Source: Hypomesus transpacificus (Eukaryota > Chordata > Actinopteri > Osmeriformes > Osmeridae). Taken from it: a stretch of DNA of 64,000 nt. This document shows, one piece after another, positions 35,582-48,400 of the stretch (position 1 is its first letter; every line of letters starts with the position of its first letter). A program made the position numbers and the translations under genes. The stretch covers positions 10,548,975-10,612,974 of the forward strand of contig NC_061068.1 of assembly GCF_021917145.1 (NCBI RefSeq). The letters are read 5' to 3'. The notes under the pieces were generated by a model. That model ran no database searches, had not been told where the DNA came from, and saw only the letters and a program-made list of their open reading frames with translations.

Positions 35582-37216
35582 CAGTCCCTGTCAAAAAGTC
35601 TTGTAACTTGTCCATTTTGTAGAAACAACTATAACCTGACTTTTAATTAATCAATTGGTTTTAGAAATGGCTCATATGAAAGCTAAAACCCTCCCTAATT
35701 ATGTTTAATATACTAAAATAAATTTGCATCCCTGAAGAAAGATTGATCATTTAATGAATTTAAAATGATTTTGGCAAGACGAAAGTCTTGTCGCTTTGTC
35801 ATATGATGCACCCAATCCTAGATTACAGCCTCACCTGTGATCAATAATTGATCAATCAATTAGTGGGTGTGTATAAAAAGAACCCCAGCACAACAGACCT
35901 TCACATCAACTGCAACTTGACCTCTGACAACATGCCTAAGATTCACCCTGAGACCAAAGCATTGATTATTAAGAGTCTGAAGACCAGATCCACTGCTGAG
36001 GTGGCTAACACCTTCAACGTGTCTCGGCGCCAAGTACAAAGAATAAGAAAAAGATTTGAAGAGACTGGAGATGTTTTTGACAAGCCAAGGTCTGGCAGAC
36101 CCCGCAAGACAACTGCTCGGGAGGACTGTTTGTTGGCTCTCAAATCCAAGGCCAGACCTTTTTTTCACTGCAGCAGAGCTCCACCAGGCTTGGGTCACCT
36201 CAAGTCCCCGTGTCAACCAGGACAGTTTGTAGAATTCTGTCTCTAAATGGTTGAATCAGTGCCCAGAAACCAGCACTAAACAAAAGGCAATTAAAAAAAC
36301 GTGTGGCAGCCTGCTAAAAGGATGGACGCTGGAAAAGTGTCAGAAGGTGGATTTCTCAGATTAATCTTTAGTTGAATTACATCACAGCCGCCGCAAATAT
36401 TGCTGGATACCTACTGGAGCGCGCATGGATCCGAGATTCACCCAGAACTGTTTGGTGGCGCAAAAATCATGGTCTGGCGTTACATCCAGTATGGGGGTGT
36501 GTGAGAGATTGGCTGGGTGGAAGGCAATATCAATAGCCTAAAATATCAAGAAGTATTAGCTACCTCTTACATTCCCAACCATAAAAGGGCTCAAATTTTG
36601 CAGCAGGATGGTGCTCCATCGCATACTTCCAACTCTACATCAAAGTTCCTCAAGGTGAAGAAGATCAAGGTGCTCCAGGACTGGCCAGCCCAGTCACCCG
36701 ACATGAACATCATTGAGCATGTCTGGGGTGGAATGAAAGAGGAAGCATGGAAGACGCAACCAAAGAATCTTGATGAACTCTGGGAGGCATGCAAGACTGC
36801 TTTCTTTGCTACATCTGATGACTTCATCAATAAATTGTATTAATCATTGTCGAACCGCATGGATGCAGTCCTTCAAGCTCATGGAAAGTCATACAATATA
36901 TTAAATATGGATCTCACAGCACCCCTACTTAATTCACTGATGTTATGCAACATATTTTTGTATTTGAAGTCAATTTAAATTTCACATTACTTTCTGTAGG
37001 CGACAACTTTTGTCTTTCCAAAATCTGACCTTTCTGTGTTCATTAAATGATCAATCTTTCTTCAGTGAAGCACATTTATTGTAGTATATTAGACATAATT
37101 TGGGAGGGCTTTAGCTTTCATATGAGCCATTTCTAAAATCAATTGATTAATTAAGTCAGGTTATAAATAGTTGTTTCTACAAAATGGATAAGTGACAAGA
37201 CTTTTGTCAGGGACTG
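35582..37216 (+). mobile_element. Tc1/mariner-like transposon with long terminal inverted repeats, full length but inactive
   Basis: 1635 bp bounded by CAGTCCCTGTCAAAAAGTC at the left and its inverted counterpart ending GTCAGGGACTG at the right. TA sits on each side (35580-35581 and 37217-37218), the Tc1 target duplication. The inverted similarity runs inward for roughly 200 bp, including GAAATGGCTCATATGAAAGC, as in Tc1 elements with long inverted repeats. The enclosed transposase is broken by stop codons. Confidence 0.92.
35932..36843 (+). pseudogene. Tc1-like transposase, disrupted by stop codons and shortening
   Basis: The amino part starts MPKIHPETKALIIKSLKTR and shows the paired-type helix-turn-helix (STAEVANTFNVSRRQVQRIR) and the basic GRPRKT hinge. 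The carboxyl part, in the same frame from about 36450, has the DDE motifs QQDGAPSHTS and QSPDMNIIEHVWG. Several in-frame stops (first at 36244-36246) and a length of about 304 codons, against roughly 340 in intact relatives, show it is dead. It looks younger than the remnant in sarnp intron 9. Confidence 0.88.
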
Positions 37217-37218
37217 TA

Positions 37219-38440
37219 TATGTTATCTATTACTATACACAGTACTTGACACCTGCAGTTGTCATTGGTCATTCAGTAGTGCAATAATATTAATTTCTAT
37301 CCTATACCACTCTCATCTCAGGTCGAGCCACTGAAAGTCTGCCTTAAAATTATTTGGTAAAAAGTTAAATGTCTTAGATGTTACCCCCCAACTTTGTATG
37401 TAATTTTTTTTAATGTGTTTCATAGCACATTTTTAAAAGTGTCTGTGTTTAAATATCCCTTGTAAATAAAGCATAAATGGCCCCTTTCATCCTCAAGTCT
37501 AGAGCAAGTGTGATATTTTTCCTCAACAGCAACCCCCTCTGAACATTGGCCAGTCATTGAGTGGAACAAGAAGGTGTTACTGATTACTGCATTCAGCAAT
37601 CAAGGCTATTGAGTGCTGCTCCCAATTCACCCTTTCTGGACCTTTCTTCACTTTATGACCATTGCTGCAATCATTAACCTCCAGTCTGTTTTCTTGGGGG
37701 TTTGTGACATTTTATCTTTTGTCTAATTTCAAAAGTTTTATAAACTTAAAAAATATATATGTATTTATTGCTAGTACCATTAACACTACTAAATGGTGTC
37801 ATATTATCAACAGATGACCAGTGAGGTCATATAAGCAGTAATTATCCAAGTTAGGAGATGCATGAAATAATAACAATTTTCTCTGGCATTGATGAGACAT
37901 TTGCGTCACTAATCAATTTAGGCTTTTGACAAGTGATGCATAATTACACAGGTTGGTAACTAGTAGGAGAAGGATTGTGTGTCAAGAACAGTGTAAATGT
38001 TTGATGCAGAGTGAGGTTTTTGTATAGAGTGTCGTAAGGTTTATGTCATTTCTTGCGTGATCGGTGCCCTGTGCTGGGTGGTCTGTTGCATTTGCATTAG
38101 TAAAGAGCTCTGTCCTCATTTGTTTCCCGTTGATTCCCCAAATTAGGTTGATGAGAGGCCCTCCTATCAGGTGGCATATTAATTGGGTCATGCTGCGTCC
38201 CTTATGAAATTCAAACAATGGCCGCACAACACAAAACCTTTCTCTTCTGGCCAGTTTCTCTCCACCAATTAGCCTCACAGTGAATCTACTTCCTATCCCC
38301 CTGCTGCCACCAGCATCCTAAGTTACTACTTTATAGGACTCATCTGTAGAATGTAGATGAGTCAAATGGAGTGCTGATGTAAAAATGTATGAAAAGAATG
38401 ACAAGAATTGGGCAGTGACTTTCATAAGCTAAATAAATGA
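37219..38440. other. non-coding interval downstream of the Tc1 element
   Basis: AT-rich, except 38000-38280, which is more balanced and contains TTGCATTTGCATTAG (octamer-like) and ATATTAATTGGG, an enhancer-like mix. The open frame there (37982-38278, minus) has no family resemblance. Confidence 0.45.
37249..37284 (-). repeat. 36-nt repeat, right (inverted) copy
   Basis: Inverted partner of 33771-33806, with one mismatch. It lies just outside the right end of the Tc1 element but is not part of it. Confidence 0.85.
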
Positions 38441-41400
38441 TTTATTGTACAAAAGAAAAAGACAAACAGCAAAAAAGAGATAAAATAACAATTGAACAGT
38501 TACTCATATATGCACAACCATCAAACTACAAAGTTGGGGTGAATTGTATCTACACAACATGAACAGAGGAAAGAAGAGGGAGAAAAAAAAGAGAAACAGT
38601 AGAAGCGGAGAACCTGTCCAAAACATCATAAAATGTCAACATTTGGGTAGTTATTTACATAGAGATTTCTTTCTCTCATATATTTATATGAAAACACTCT
38701 CACACATACCAGTATACATACACAAAAATTCAAGATGCAACTTTTATCCATAGCATTAACAATAGTTAAGCCATAGTTCGGGGGACAGCTATATTACTTC
38801 TGTCAACACTTTTAGCTGTTCGCTTCAGTCACTCTTTTGAACGCTGTCAATTACTCAATCTGAACCTGAGAGCAATGGGACCCTGTGGCTTTCATCTAAG
38901 TTTTTGGGTTATCTTCTGGGTTACATTTTTGCGCAGGTTAACTAATGACAAAACCTAAATGTCAAATTTAAAAGCAAGGTTTCAGAATGCTAAAGTGAGG
39001 TAGACATACTTTAAAATGCATTGTGTTTTATCTTAATAAATAGAGACAATTGACCAGTTGAATTGTTTCCAACCACTGCCCATACCACATTTTTCTCCCT
39101 ACGAAATATTCTAGCATATTCTTGCAATTACAAAAGTTACAGCACACAACATGTCATCCTCTACTTTGGCTAACGATCCCTGGATTCTCTTCCCATTTTA
39201 TTATGGGCACTTTCACTCAAACCCCACAGAAAGGCAAAACATGTCTGTGTAACACAGTCAACATAAATCGTTCAAATTCAAAAGGACAAAGTCTCTGAGT
39301 TGATAACAGATTGATTGAAGTTGACGGGAGGGCCATTTCCAGTTAAAGCGTTCTATGTTCATTGATCCAGACACTTGTTACACACATGACGTATCACCCA
39401 TGATGGGTGAGGAGGCCTTTAAGCCGCTGGTATGTCCAGTTTTCCAGGATGTAGAGAAGAGGAGTGTGAGTATTATGGACAGGCCCCCGCTTCAGACGAA
39501 AAGGAAGCCAGGAAAGTGTGATGGTAACAAAAGAAGTGATACCCTCTCTAGTTTATCCATATGGTGTATCGGCTTGGATAGTTCTATTTCCTAAATTGAA
39601 CAAGCTCTCTTGTGCTTGACAAGGTATGACACAGACAACAACACAACTCCTCTCGCCATGAACGTCCCATAGTGCAAAATTTATTGTTGGTCAGGTAGAG
39701 TGCCCAGAAAGGATTTTTGTACCCCTTTTTAATATATACATATATCATTTATATATAATGTCAGAAGGCTCTTCCTTTATCCAACAGCATAGTGCTTACG
39801 TTTACAACAAAGGGATATCTTCGCTTTGACATCCAGGTGACAAAACAGACTTCAAGCTTTCTAATCTACACTCTATGTTCAAGCACTTCCAATATTTACT
39901 GCATCTTCCCGACACAGTTGAGGTGGGGATGGGGATTTGGGATATGGGAAAATTCAAAAATCTAAATATATATGTTCTCTATTCTAGAAATGGCATTTCA
40001 GCTGTATTATTCTTTTGCACATACGGTGGTGTCTTATATGATCTATAAACATGCTTTATTTATTTATCATGTGTAAGAAGTCAGCCAGTCTGACTTTGGA
40101 ATCTTCTTCCACAATGTTTTTCCACAACCATCATAGCGTTCATTCATTCTACCATCATAGCGGAAAACATCTGGTTCTCTGCTCATGGGGTTTGCTTGCA
40201 TGAGTGAACATTGGGGGCAGGAGGGAATAGTATTATGATAAATTACCAGTATATCTGCTGAAGGGAGAAATTAAGGATACCTACAGTATGGGCACTTAGC
40301 CATGGCCTGGCATTACCAGACCAATCCACAATTGCGTAGGCTATTCATCTGAAACCTCTCAGTTCATTTCTGATCTACAAGGGACATATCAATTGGCGCA
40401 GACCAATATGCCTCTGGACGCAATTGGATAGATACAACCAATCAGAGCAACAAAACTAAATCTTGGTTGTTTAGTAAAATGTCTCAGCAGCGCTGACTGT
40501 ACAGCGCTCTGTGCAGTCATTGCATTAAACCCGCCCCATATCAGATCAACGGGTTGTGATTGGCCCTGGCACTTTCCATGCCAGAGAGAAATCAGTTTGA
40601 ATGGGATGTGGCCAGACCCATCTATCAGACCCAGGACTACCAGCACCATGAGCTTGCTGATTTGTCTGGTTCCCAGGCTAATGGGCACTGCCAAGCTAGC
40701 GGTGTCTAATGGAGGAGGGACTGTCTCGATAGTAGAAATATAGGGTTATTTAACTGTTGAAGAAACTTCTTTATTCTTCAGAATTAAAAACTGCTATAAG
40801 CATTAAAGGTCAACTGCCACAGTATAATAATAAGCCTATGAAGATACAAAATAGTATTCTTAAAAAGTTTTTGATCTTGAATCTTGTTCCCACACTTCAT
40901 GGTGGAAAATGTGAATAAATGCAGCAGAAAAGTTTTTTTTACGGTTCCATAATCTATTCTGAAAAGTCTACTTGTATCTGTATGTGATCATTTAAAATGT
41001 AATGAAAGGTCGTTAAATCATGTTAAACTGTCAACCTTCATTTATAATTAAAACCTTTTAAAGAAATGTGACTACTGTCAATCATATTAGTGACTTTAGA
41101 TGATTAAATAGGTATAAAGTTGCTCTGAGCATGTCAGTGGATCTTTAACGACCACTTGAACTGCTGGTGTTCCCTATCACTTTGAACTCGCAAACTATGA
41201 GGAGATAACATTTTCCATTTGGCAATGTATTTGTGATAAACGGTTTATTGTGAAGACTACCATCACACAGCAGTTTTGTGTAAGCCATGATTTTACTGAC
41301 CATTAGCCCAGTTTCGCACTTTTGCATGAAAGAGTGCATCCACTTTTCATTTAATTTCAGCAGTTTTTGGGAAAGGTCTAGGGTGGTCTTAGTGACTATA

Positions 41401-42474
41401 TATCTGTGATAGTGAGAAAATAGTTTTGAACTTGAACTTCAACATCCTCAGAGTGCTACGTATTGTTTTTGTCTAACATTTTAGTCCCCAAGTCCATATT
41501 CATGTCATTTGTGCAATTATATTTGCTAATGCAGTCAAATGTATCAGCAAATCCTTTCCTGTTCACTTGTAAAGGTTGTGAAAAAACCTCTGTGTCATTT
41601 TCTTTTTACGTTTTACAAGATCATGAGTAAAAGGAGATCAAAGTAACTGTGAAAGGGTTCTTGGATGCTCAAGAATTTCCCACTGGAGTGCTAGTTCCAT
41701 CTGGAGAGGGTGCATAACTTGGTTTTGGATCTCCTCAACCCAATGCTTAAAACTGCTATGATCTACTATGTTTTGGATCTGTCATTGTGTGGGGGAAATA
41801 TATATTTGTTTGTGAAAATGTGAAAATAACAACCTTTTGATCAATGATGCATCGTATTATCCAAATACTTCATATGCTCCATCTCCATTGGCACTACTTA
41901 CAAACATATCGGCTGTGGATCAAATCCCATCAGTAAGAGTATAAAATGAATAAAGCATTTTAAAAAGATACAATTGTTGAATCCCTCACCTCAGGACTGA
42001 ATAAAATTTGCTTCAAAATAAAATATAAAAAACAATATACTATAAATGCTTCGGAGCACGTCACCCACTGCCCAGATCCACTATCCAGGGCATCCAATGC
42101 CATTGTTTCAAAAAACCTGATAAACATTCTCTTTAGAACCTTTTTGAAGAAAGACAACCACAAAACCAACAAACACCTAGAATATAGTTTTGTCTTATTT
42201 AGCAGTTTTCTCAAGCTGCCCACAGACACGCCCCTTATTTTTTTTCCAATATGTTCTACCACTGTCTATCTGTCTTATTTTAATTTCATATTTTACCTTT
42301 TGTACATTTTGACTAAAATGAATAACTCACAGAATGGAGGTCCAGTGGGATTTTTTGTGGTGGAGTGAGAGAGGGGGCTAATAAAGTCTGGTGCCAGGGG
42401 AGAGCTCCGTCAGGGTTTTGAGTGGTATGACGCAGAGTTGGGTGTGCACGAGTACGCAGGACTCTCCCTACAGC
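38441..42474 (-). other. putative gdf11 3' UTR and downstream sequence
   Basis: 4 kb past the gdf11 stop with no coding exon. AATAAA hexamers on the minus strand occur at 41249-41244, 40775-40770 and 38446-38441. The last, in ACAATAAATCATT, is a plausible distal end, which would make a long 3' UTR, but I cannot choose between them. A hAT-like MITE (40297-40681) lies inside. An AT-rich tract with ATATAT runs sits at about 39730-39760. Confidence 0.45.
40297..40681. mobile_element. hAT-like MITE with target duplication
   Basis: Begins TAGCCATGGCCTGGCATTACC and ends in the inverted match ending CCCAGGCTA. Both ends share CCTGG, ACCAGAC and AATC in order. It is flanked on both sides by the direct repeat ATGGGCACT (40288-40296; 40681-40689), an undecayed 8-9 bp hAT-type target duplication. 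385 bp, no transposase. Confidence 0.85.
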
Positions 42475-45400
42475 CTAAGAACAACCACATCTGTCCACCA
42501 CCATGCCAGGGATCTTTCCATGGATGATCTGTTGCTTATCGTTGAAGTAGAGCATGTTGATAGGGGACATCTTGGTGGGGGTGCAGCAGGGCCCTGCTGA
42601 GCCTCGGGGGTTTGCATGTTGCACTAAATGAGTGTGCGGGTACTTCTGCATAAACATGTACTCGCATTGGCCTGAACAGTAGTTGGCCTTGTAGCGCTTG
42701 GGAGCTATGATCCAGTCCCAGCCGAAGGCCTCAAAGTCCACGGTCAACGGGTAGCGGCAGCAGCGGGACTCAGTTGAGTGTTCGTCACAGTCCAGGCCCA
42801 GATTTCGCCGAGAGCGTTTGGTCGTCTCAAGAACCTTCACTTCCAGGAACGGCTGCTAGAGTCAGGGGGGGGAGGGGGGAGGAGGGGGGGGGGGGGGGGG
42901 GGGGGGAGAAGAAAAAGAAAGAAAGAAAGTAGGTGGTTAAGAGAGGACACAAACTTGGAGATAATGCAAGTAGAAGAAACCATGAACACTGATTACTATC
43001 AAGATCATTTGAGTAAAAACTAGCTAGCTAACTAACAAACTAACTTAATAATATTAAGAACATCTAAGTTATATGTAAATGCCTTTCATTGCATATGTTC
43101 TCACATAGTAAGACAGCACAAACGGCGTAGCTTGTGATTTTATGCAAAGCTGTCCAGTTTTAACATTAATGATGCGAGTGACATTCTGTATGCTAAGCTT
43201 GAACTTTGACTCCAGAGGTCATCTGCAGGGCACCATAACCTTGACCCTTGCGTAGAGTCTAAGCAGCAAATATTTTACTCCACCATGTTTATTTTACAAA
43301 GCCTCCATCTCACCACAGAGAATCCAGCTGGACTTGAGCACAGTTTTTTGTGACGCTTTCAACAGAAGAAATAAGCCGAGAGGCCTGAAGGGTCAGAGAA
43401 TGTCAGTTTGGGCTTTAGGGCTTTTGTTGAGGGGTAAAACGAAAAGCCCAGAGGATGAGGGGGGAGTCTGCCTCTTTCTTTGCTTTTTGTGTTTTGTTTT
43501 ATTTATGTACATGGGCCTCTGTGGCTCTGATCTTTTCTTTCTTCTCCTCAAGAAAAACAGAGCATACTGCTGTGTGCTCACACTGCAGGGACTCACTGGC
43601 CAAGAAACCAGTCGACCCCTGCACCATGTTGTGAACAACTGACCCAAATGACCACTTGGTTACCACCAGTATCACTCCACTGGGCCTTTTTGTCATATTT
43701 GCTGACATCCTGATAGCAACCAATAAATCAAAAGGTTCAACCGTAAAATGAAATAAATCCGATATCTGTGATCTGTGACTATGACTTTATAGGAGATAGA
43801 TCCGTTTTAGTTTGGAAGGAGGTCAAATGTTATCTATCAATTCAGTATCTTGGTTATTGAATACAAATATCACTTCCTCCACTGGTTTAACTGTAATGAT
43901 ACCAACCCTAGTCCCAATGCCTGCTGTACCCCAGGGACAGGTCTGAGGGTCCTTACCAGTCCCTCCTCCCCAGGCCTCAGAGAGGTAACTGCCAGGTCGT
44001 TGCCACTCTCATCAAAGGCGTTGATGTCGATGCCCCAGTTGGTGTGAGGTTGCTTGAACCAGTTCTGCAGCACGTGCTTGAAGTCGATACTCTGCCAGTG
44101 GCCCACCCGGGAGTTGAGTTCAATCTTCAGAGAGCGGATGCGAATATGACGGCTGCCCTGCTCAGTGACAGGCTTCAGCCGGAGGATCTGCAGGTAGACG
44201 GTGGAGGTCTGCTGTAACGGCCGCAAGTACACCCACAGCTGGGCCTTCAGCACCTTGGTGAACATCAATTTTGGGCTGAACTTGAAGAAGCAGCAGCTGG
44301 GTTTGCCATCCACCTGGACAAGCGGCTCCGCTGTGGAAGCAGCAAAGATCAACCCATTAATAAAATGTTTAATGCATTTACATGTGGGATTCATGAAAAT
44401 GGATACATGATACATTTGTTTAATACATTTGCCAAATGGAAAATATGGACCAACGTCTCCAAATGGGAACTTTAAATCAGAGAATACTGAGATTTGATTG
44501 AATCAGTAAATTGAATTTGAATTGATGTTTATTGGCCATGAAAGTTTGCACAGACACGGAATTTGATTTGGCAGGAGAGCCTACCTAGGCAGCCATCAAA
44601 GGCGCCCACCAGAAAGATTACAGCAAAGCATAACATGAGGAGAGAGGAGGAGAGAAAAAGGCAACCCCCATACAGTGCTCCTAGAGGAGTACAGTATGGG
44701 AACAGGCAAAAACCTCAGCACATAAGCCCACAAACATTAACAACACAACATTACAAACACTTGCAATGGGAAAGGGCGGTGGGGTAGACCAGCAGCATCT
44801 GGACCTGCGACCGTAATAGGCGCTGGACACAGACCCGCCAGCCACCCAGGGAAAAGCAATCGAAGGCGTTGGATGGGGGTGGGGGGGTGGTGGTATCTGT
44901 AGTAGGTGAAAGTTAGTGTGTGAGTAGGTCTGGGTTGGCGCCCTCGACCTAGGCCACAATCAGTCCGAGTCTCTCTATGCAGATAGTGTTGGCAAGGAGA
45001 CGTGCTTGGTCATGACCCGGGTAGAGACCAAGCCACAGATGTTGATGGTGGGGGAGTGGGAAGGGAAGAGCAAGATAGTCTCTCTTCAGCGCTCTCCAGG
45101 GGAGTTGTTTTCCAGCAACGGCCTTGGCCAAGGCCTGAGCTGGTTACGGGGCCGAAAGTAGATGAGATTGGTGTAGATGTTTAGACGAGTAGATGCGACT
45201 CAATAAATGACTGATAGCTTGGCACAGCTGCCAGCAATCAAAGGAAAGAGGTTGAAAGTGGCTCAGAGGGCGATGGAGATGGCTAAACCCAGCATGAACA
45301 CTTTATTGCTCCTTCTTTTAAGTAGTAATGACCTTATTATAAATCCATCCAAAGTATTGAGTCCCCATTGACTTATTCTTTCATTTAAAAACTGAAAAGC

Positions 45401-48400
45401 TTCAGTATGAATAAGTATGTATGCATATGTATGCATATCTTCCTGATAATTCGTTTATTTTATGTTGTACTTGTGTTCATCTATTTATGTTAAACTGTCC
45501 ATTGGTCGGTTGGGTTTATCTAGGGAAGCCATCTGGCTATTTTCTCAGACCGTGAGGCCCTTTTTGATTTCTAGAATATTAATAGTTCAGTCCTCTGTCA
45601 CTTACTGAAATCACTGACTGTATTCAAAATTATATAATAGGTACACTTCAGACTCTTCTAATCCCAATGATTGGAAGGCAAGGTTAAGAGAAAGCTCTAG
45701 TCTGAAATAGCTAACGTAATGTAGATTTATGTTTGGTTTCTGTAGGCATACCTGTTAAATGCACCATTTGTTATTGAATAATTATAAACTGACAATATCT
45801 TGGTTAATGGTAAAGTACAGATGAATGCTGTGAAATCAGTCTGGTTTTCATTAATTCATGCCATAGTCCTGGTCACTGGTGTGCCACATATGTCAAACCT
45901 GCAACCTGGCTGATTTGCATAGAGGTCCAATCTGACATAATGACACCCATTTCCATGTAAAGGACTCTGTCTATCATCAATTTAGGGAAATACACGCTGT
46001 CTGTATTCATCAGCAGGTCTAACAGATTTATTTTGGCATGTTATTAATGGCATGAGATTATGCAAACCAAGCAGCAGACTTGAGACTTGAGGCACACTTA
46101 TACATTTCAGTGAAGCAACATTTTGTGACAGTAATCCAACCAAATTCTCTTCTAAAAGTAAAATCAAATCAAATCCATAATCACTACATTTGTACACCAG
46201 GTCGTCAGGAGGTTTTCTGATCTCCAAACAGACTGTGTACCTGATTAGTAAGCCAAATAAAAGTGTTTTTTAAATTCTCTGTCGGGATGGGAGCTGTTTT
46301 ATTTCAAAACCAACTACAGGGACCTGTCAATCATTTGGCAAATCTGAGGTTGCTCAGGCAACCTCCAAAGGTTTCCTGGGTCAAAAGGTCATTTTGGCAC
46401 CTCGGCCTAGTTAAGAAATGGGGTCAGGGGTCAAAACCGTCAGCCTTTTACATCCCTTGGGTGCTAGGGAGGGGCAGCCCTAATAGCTAGATTGAGTTTG
46501 AAGGTCAAGGTCGGCCTTATGACGATGGTAATATGTTTTTTTTTGTTCATTTCACCAAATCTTATTTAAAAAAGCATTCACATTTCTAAGAAACTACAAT
46601 TCAACTTATTTATCTGTAATTTGTTTTTGTTTTGTAATGGGCGGGGCTTCAGCAGCCAATGGTGAATTGTTTACCAGATCTCGACTGATTGGAGGAGAAC
46701 ACAGCACAAGACTGTTGTTTTTCTCTTACACTGAACAAGTGTTGTAATTGAATTATGGGAATATGAGTTCAATGAAGAAGAGATAGCATAACCATTAGAA
46801 GAGTCCAGAGGAACATTGAATACAAGCCAAGCAGGGGACAGACGTGGTCCTTCAGCCTGTATTTCCAGAGCCAGTCATTAGTGAGTGTAAATTATACAGT
46901 GTCTCACGCTGGACAAACAATATGTCAATGTTCCTTTTGGTGGGTTGCTGGGGTCGCAGCAATTACCGCGAGTGTTGTTGTGTTTGTTCATCAGCACCAA
47001 ACAGGGAATGAACGATTCTGCAGTTTACTCTGGGTTTACTTGAAATTACTATTTGTTGTTGTTTTCCCAGTAGATATTTGAACAGATATACATTTTAAAT
47101 AGCTCTCAAAGAGCATTTTCGAATTCTGAACAACCAGCAACTTTCGGTTAGGTAACAAGTAGTTCAGAGTCAGGCTTGTTTGAAACAGCAGAATTTGGTT
47201 GTTTTTACTGTTAATTCTCTCTTGGGGAAAGTAAAGCCCCACTGTAGAGTAATCTGAGATGCAGGGTCTGACCGTCATGATCCATGTAGTACCACAGTTA
47301 TTAGACACACATGCACAACATATGAGCTACATCATGCTACACAATGAGACTATTGATGGGTAAAATCAATTTGTATCTTTATAGAGCCTTAATGTGAATT
47401 AGGGAGGGAAACTCTGAAATGTGCATACCTGCAGCCTAATTATGGCTTATACCTTGGCAGAACTTTCCACTCGTATTAAATGAGGTAGGCTTGTAAAGAT
47501 CAATCAAAAAGCAATGGGATATTTAAACCCCAACCTGAAATAGCTCCATCCCTGTTGCCAGGAAATATTACTGATGAATGGAGTTAAGTATTTTCCTGCC
47601 CGTGGGGTGCAGTAACATTTATGTGACTTCATTTCCTGTACCCAAAGCTTTATTGTAACATAATAGCTCTTATTCCCCTCCTGTTTTCAAAACCTAAGGG
47701 CACAAGCATAGGTTTTGCTTACAGCACCACCTACTGGCGCAATGACACGTCCTCCCCATGTGCGTGCTACATTGTTGGTCTACCATCTGACCTATTCCAG
47801 TTTAACCTTTCTTTTTTAGCAACATTTTAGCAGGGCCAGAGGTTTCTGTGCTTCTTCAGGAGTGGGAGGCTTATTTGGTTTTTCCTCTCATGTTTCCACT
47901 CCATTTAATTACTTTAGCTGCTTATTTCCCCACGGTGTGATTATAGCATGTGTAGCACATGCATTTTACTGCCAGAGCACAGCAGGTCTGCAGGTGGGCC
48001 TACTGAACATCTGGTCCCCTCCCTGGGTACCTGTGTTCCACAGCTAGCCTGGGGCTTTCAATGTACTCATGTGAGGGGAGACTTATAAAGTATAAGGGTT
48101 TATTCACCAATGTCATCTGTCCATTCCAATACCACTGAGAGCATTTCAAAGTGAGGTACTTTTTAATGGTCAGCCGTAATATTACCATGTGGTACTTGAG
48201 AATGTGGTCAACAAAGAATGAAGCTGTAAAACTGTGATGAAACATGAAGCTGTAATGAACAGGCAAAATGCAAAAGCCCTGCTTCGACATGAAACAAGTT
48301 GTTTTACACCCTACTCCCTATCCACCATTGCAGTCTCAGGAAAGTGGAGAAAACGATCAAAGCCCTGTTCTATATCAACAGATTGTGTCCTTCACACACA

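Noticed and set aside
42475-42840. Myostatin as the identity of the TGF-beta gene
   Set aside because: [25 protein letters not shown] and NDKQQII are GDF11 residues; myostatin has distinct ones at each.
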